NCBI GenBank assembly: GCA_008638375.1 | Contig: CM018031.1 | Coordinates: 10,258,062 to 10,322,061, forward strand | Length of the DNA: 64,000 nucleotides | From: Nyssa sinensis | Lineage: Eukaryota; Streptophyta; Magnoliopsida; Cornales; Nyssaceae | Direction of reading: 5' to 3' | Shown here: piece after piece, positions 60,481-64,000 of the stretch | Numbering within the stretch: the first letter of the stretch is position 1 | How the letters are laid out: every line of letters starts with the position of its first letter | Notes under the pieces: model-generated | Database searches by the model: none | What the model saw: the letters and a program-made list of their open reading frames with translations, nothing else | Told to the model about the DNA's origin: nothing | Translations under genes and position numbers: made by a program

Positions 60481-60493
60481 TTCTCTTGTAGTG
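60481..60493 (-). repeat. Right terminal inverted repeat of CACTA element
   Basis: TTCTCTTGTAGTG, followed by TSD TGA. Reverse complement CACTACAAGAGAA matches the left end but for one base. Confidence 0.95.
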
Positions 60494-61380
60494 TGACTAC
60501 GAAGAACTCTGAAGATCTTTGGTTAGATCAGTTCTATTACAATCTCATTTGTGTTATGGGTTTAAGATTTGGATTTTACAACTTTGCCTGTTGCCCACTA
60601 AGGAGTTCTTTTACTCCCGGATCCATCTCAACACGCTGCTGGAACGGTAGTTTTTGGAATCAAATCTCCGTAATTTTTTGGGACACTGTTTGAGTGAGTT
60701 GATTCCAAACTAAGTAGGAGTAACATACTCTTACTTATTGTATAAGTCATAATTTTAGGAGTAATTTGGTTATGAAGACAGATAAAAGTATAAAATTATT
60801 TTCTAACCTAAATATTTTAGTGTTATAGAATCAAGTACATATTTTATTTTTTAGACCAAAATATTTTTATAGAGATTATCAAAATGTTGTCCTTGTAAAT
60901 ATGAAAACATTTACTTAAAAGAAGCACCACAATTTGATTTAAAAAACAAAAGAAAAAAATAGCAAAAATTAAGGAGCTTCTTCATATTTTATAGGATAAA
61001 AACAAAATCAAAACTTGTATCACTCAAAAAATACTTATTCTAAAAAAATATGAATTTTCACTCAATAACAAATAGAATTAACGTAGGGAAAGAAAAAAAA
61101 AATGTTACATTTCTTAAGACTCCGTTTGCTTAGGAGGAATTTATTACTAGTAAGTGAGTGGTAGACAGGAAAGTGAAAAAAATAAATTTCTCCTATATTT
61201 GTTTGGTTATGAAGGAAAAATTAAGAAAGTGACAAAAAAATTGTATTAAAAAAAAATCTAATTTCATACTCTTTTTATTTTTTATGTTGGCAAAATTAAA
61301 GAACTAATTTTTTTATATTCTTTAATGACAATGTGTTATTTATATCAAAAAAGAATCCTAAAAAGATGTTGTTTATTTCT

Positions 61381-61412
<32 letters not shown>

Positions 61413-62355
61413 TCACACGTGTAAGAAATTATGTTAAGTCTAAATATCCAAATTATCTTATTCAAATGAAAAAACTTTCTATACAAACATGAACTCTTTC
61501 GATAGTTTATTTGTATCAGTAAAAAAATAAGGTACAAAGAGTTAAAATATATTTTAATATTAAACAAGTCAACCTAATATAGATTATAAACTATTTTTCA
61601 AGAGAAAAAAAATATTTACTTGTAATTTCTGCAAGAAATAAAAAGTCACATTTTTTGAAAAATTATGCAATTACATGTTTTCTATTTTTATGAAAATTTT
61701 TATCTTTCATGTTATTCAAACTCTCAGCAAATATAAATTTTTTCTCTTTCTTTCACTTTCCATCACTATCCACCTAATCAAACAAAGCCTTAGTGATCAA
61801 GAGTTTGCCCTAACTCAACAGGAAACATTAACGATAAAATATGAACGTAAAGTAAAAATTTACATAACTAAAAAAATTAAAGTATATGAACGTACGATAA
61901 AAATTTATCTACTTGAAAAAAAATTACGTATATAAATGTAAGATAAAAATTTGCTTTCCTGAAAAAAATTACATAACTGCAAGAACCATAACTTAGATAC
62001 AGAACATAATTACGGTAAAATTTAAATTTAAAACATAATATGTAAGATAATATTTCAGTCGGAGTTTCTTGAAAAAAAAATCAAGAAGAAAAATGCTAAA
62101 AACAAAATAGAAAACTAAAAAACAAGAATAAAAAACAAAAACGAAAAGAAAAATTAAAAAAAAAAACAAAAAACTAATTTAACAAATGATAAAACAAACA
62201 AATCTAAAAACAAAATATATTCTATGAATAAAACAGTGGAAGACCAACTAACTAAATGAAGAAGATGGTATACGATGAATTGAACGATGACAGAACGACA
62301 GAAAAGGTTGTCGTGAATTTCAAAAATCTCGATTAAATGATAGTGATGATCGTAT

Positions 62356-62551
62356 GGAATTAATTCTATATGTAATGAAACAAAATTCAAAATTCAAATG
62401 AAAAGTAAATCATTTCATATCAGGGAATTAATTCTATATGCATTGAAACAAAATTCAAAATTCAAATGAAAAGCAAATCATTCTATATAGGGAATTAATT
62501 CTATATGTAGTAAATACAAATTCAAATAAATATCAAATCATTTCAAAATGG
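62356..62551. repeat. Three-copy tandem repeat, 67-68 bp period
   Basis: GGAATTAATTCTATATG starts copies at 62356, 62424 and 62491. The first two are nearly identical through TTCAAAATTCAAATGAAAAG; the third is more diverged. Confidence 0.9.
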
Positions 62552-62804
62552 ATGAAACTGAATAAATCTTTTTCAAAACTATCAAAACTAACAAATTATT
62601 CCAAAAGAAATAATAGTAAACAGTAATAAAAGGGTATATTAGTAAACAAAAAATATAAAATTCAATGTCACGTAGGATTGGTAGACCTATGTATAAACAA
62701 GTAACCATTATATGTCTTTTATACCAAATTGTAATTTATCATGTATTTATCAATAATTAAATGACTATACTAGAGACTTTATACTAATTAACTCTAATTT
62801 TAAT

Positions 62805-62930
62805 ATGTCACATATGCAATCATATGTATATCATTTGAATATTTAATTTTAAATAAAAGATAAAAAATGAAATAAAATTTAAAAGTATATGTGCATTGTA
62901 TATATGTCAGATTGTAACTAATACAATTAC
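62805..62930. repeat. Dispersed repeat, second copy of 240-360
   Basis: Shares in order TATGCAATCA(C/T)ATGTATAT, TATTTA(G/A)TTTTAA, an A-rich stretch, and ATGT(A/G)CATT...GACAGATT-like words with 240-360. Identity is moderate; no ends were defined. Confidence 0.5.
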
Positions 62931-64000
62931 CCAGATAAAAAGAATTTTATTTTATCAAATTTGAAACTAAGTATTATTCTTTTTTCAAGTACGTCAACAT
63001 TTCTCGCAGCACCACGTAAAGAAACGAGTTGTAGATGGAAGGTCAATTTAATCATTTTAAAAAGTAAAACATAATGACCTCAGTCTTTTTGAATGTCAAG
63101 TTAATTTAAAAATTTAAGATCTTTAGAGGTTAAAATAGTTTTGAATACTTATTTGAAGGATATTTTATTAATTAACTAAAAGAAAAATTTGTAATTACCA
63201 AAATAAAAGGCCGTACAAAAATTCTTCATGGCATTTGTATATTCAGTACTCATCTTACAACCTGTTAAAACCATGACTTTAAGAAAGCTATTAAAGAAAC
63301 AAATAATAATTAACACGTGATTACGTAGTGTATTGTAATTTACATGTAATTAACGATTAACTACTGGTGTAATTTAAACGTAAGCAACTCCGTTTATTTG
63401 GTGGTCAAGATAACTTTTTTTTGGTACCTGTCCGCTATCGAGGGTACAATTATTATTTTATGATATATATATATATATATATATTCATATGCATGCATGA
63501 CGCAGCTTGAGTTGACTTCTACTTCACAAACTTTAAATGCGGACTTCGACGTGGGATTGAAATTTTGACCCTTCGACAATATTAAAATGCTCTTTCATGT
63601 TTCTGTTCTTTTTTTTGCCCTTCTTGTTTTAAGCATAGTTTTGAAAAATCAATGTTGACGAAGAATGATTGACTTAGAGAAATTATAAGTTAGTGCAGTT
63701 CATTATTGATCTTCAATAAAGTCTTCAAGTTATTGCAACACACTTTTTATAAAAAAGTGTTTCTATGAAATAAAAATAAAAAAATAAAAAACTATTAACG
63801 ATATGCAATATATAAATTTGATCAAGACCTTCTGAGAATAATTAGGACTTTTCATCATATTAATATTGATTTCAGGTGAATGGGTTACCTAAAACACATC
63901 TTACAAAATAATTTAGTTGATTTTAAGTAAATGATTTTTTTTTAAACCTGAAATGAATTTGAAAATGCTCTTTTAATAAAATGACACCACAATTAACCTA

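Larger units (their letters stand above)
46643..60493 (+). mobile_element. Full-length CACTA (En/Spm) DNA transposon
   Basis: Left end CACTACAAGAAAACAGG and right end, reverse-complemented, CACTACAAGAGAAAGCC give terminal inverted repeats of about 13 bp with the diagnostic CACTA. Both ends are flanked by the 3-bp duplication TGA (46640-46642 and 60494-60496). Dense arrays of TTCCGAC/GTCGGAAA motifs lie inside each end. The interior has a TNP2-type transposase gene and a Transposase_24-type gene, both plus strand. Length is 13,851 bp. Both genes have lesions, so this copy is probably non-autonomous now, though intact ends could still be mobilised by another source. A LINE tail and a small LINE fragment are nested inside. 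Confidence 0.95.
60497..64000. other. AT-rich gene-free region right of the CACTA element
   Basis: No gene recognised. Contains loose tandem repeats at about 61834-61985, a three-copy tandem repeat (62356-62551), a segment at about 62805-62930 akin to 240-360, and (TA)n runs at about 61387-61412 and 63460-63484. Short frames (61675-61935, 62154-62390 and others) are low-complexity. Confidence 0.55.

Noticed and set aside
1..64000. CRISPR arrays, rRNA or tRNA genes, bacterial or viral genes
   Set aside because: No regularly spaced short repeats with unique spacers, no complete tRNA fold and no rRNA blocks were found. Repeats present are microsatellites, tandem duplications or transposon arrays of a plant genome.

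Overview
The window is nuclear DNA of a flowering plant, most likely a eudicot and probably a woody one (inference). It has AT-rich intergenic DNA, introns with GT-AG borders, CC-type glutaredoxins (a land-plant family), a membrane-anchored ubiquitin-fold (MUB) gene, a six-exon SWEET sugar-transporter gene, and Copia, CACTA, LINE and hAT-like transposons. Nothing bacterial, viral or organellar was seen.

Layout. 1-7965: remnant of an RTE-type LINE split by a full-length but dead Copia retrotransposon (774-7941, TSD ATTAT). 9441-12442: two tandem CC-type glutaredoxin genes, both intact and each with a TATA box. 14259-14746: short hAT-like element with an 8-bp TSD. 17230-21793: a second Copia element, mainly on the minus strand, whose 3' quarter has been inverted in place. 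21800-24800: AT-rich DNA without genes. 25859-33986: an intact three-exon MUB gene (119 aa, ending in the prenylation box CSIL) spread over 8.1 kb because its two introns hold L1, RTE and SINE-like insertions. 34737-35613: a decayed SWEET copy. 35614-44050: AT-rich repeats, LINE and LTR debris. 44157-45714: an intact SWEET gene (260 aa). 46643-60493: a full-length CACTA (En/Spm) transposon of 13.85 kb with CACTA termini, TSD TGA, long subterminal repeat arrays and two genes, a TNP2-type transposase and a Transposase_24-type protein. Both genes carry disabling lesions. 60497-64000: AT-rich, tandem-repeat-bearing, no gene seen.

How it works together. Four host genes look functional: two redox regulators of the ROXY type, a lipid-anchored ubiquitin-fold protein and a sugar carrier. 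They are not an operon or pathway, only neighbours. Most of the rest is transposon history: nested insertions, a tandem gene duplication with loss of one copy, and decay by point mutation.

The least expected observations are (1) a probable U12-type AT-AG intron inside the second CACTA gene, with the donor ATATCCTTT and exact preservation of frame; (2) the in-place inversion inside the second Copia element, which makes its two long LTR copies head-to-head; (3) a 5' LTR of the first Copia element that has lost the segment bearing the TATA box; and (4) triplication of an exon start inside the SWEET pseudogene.
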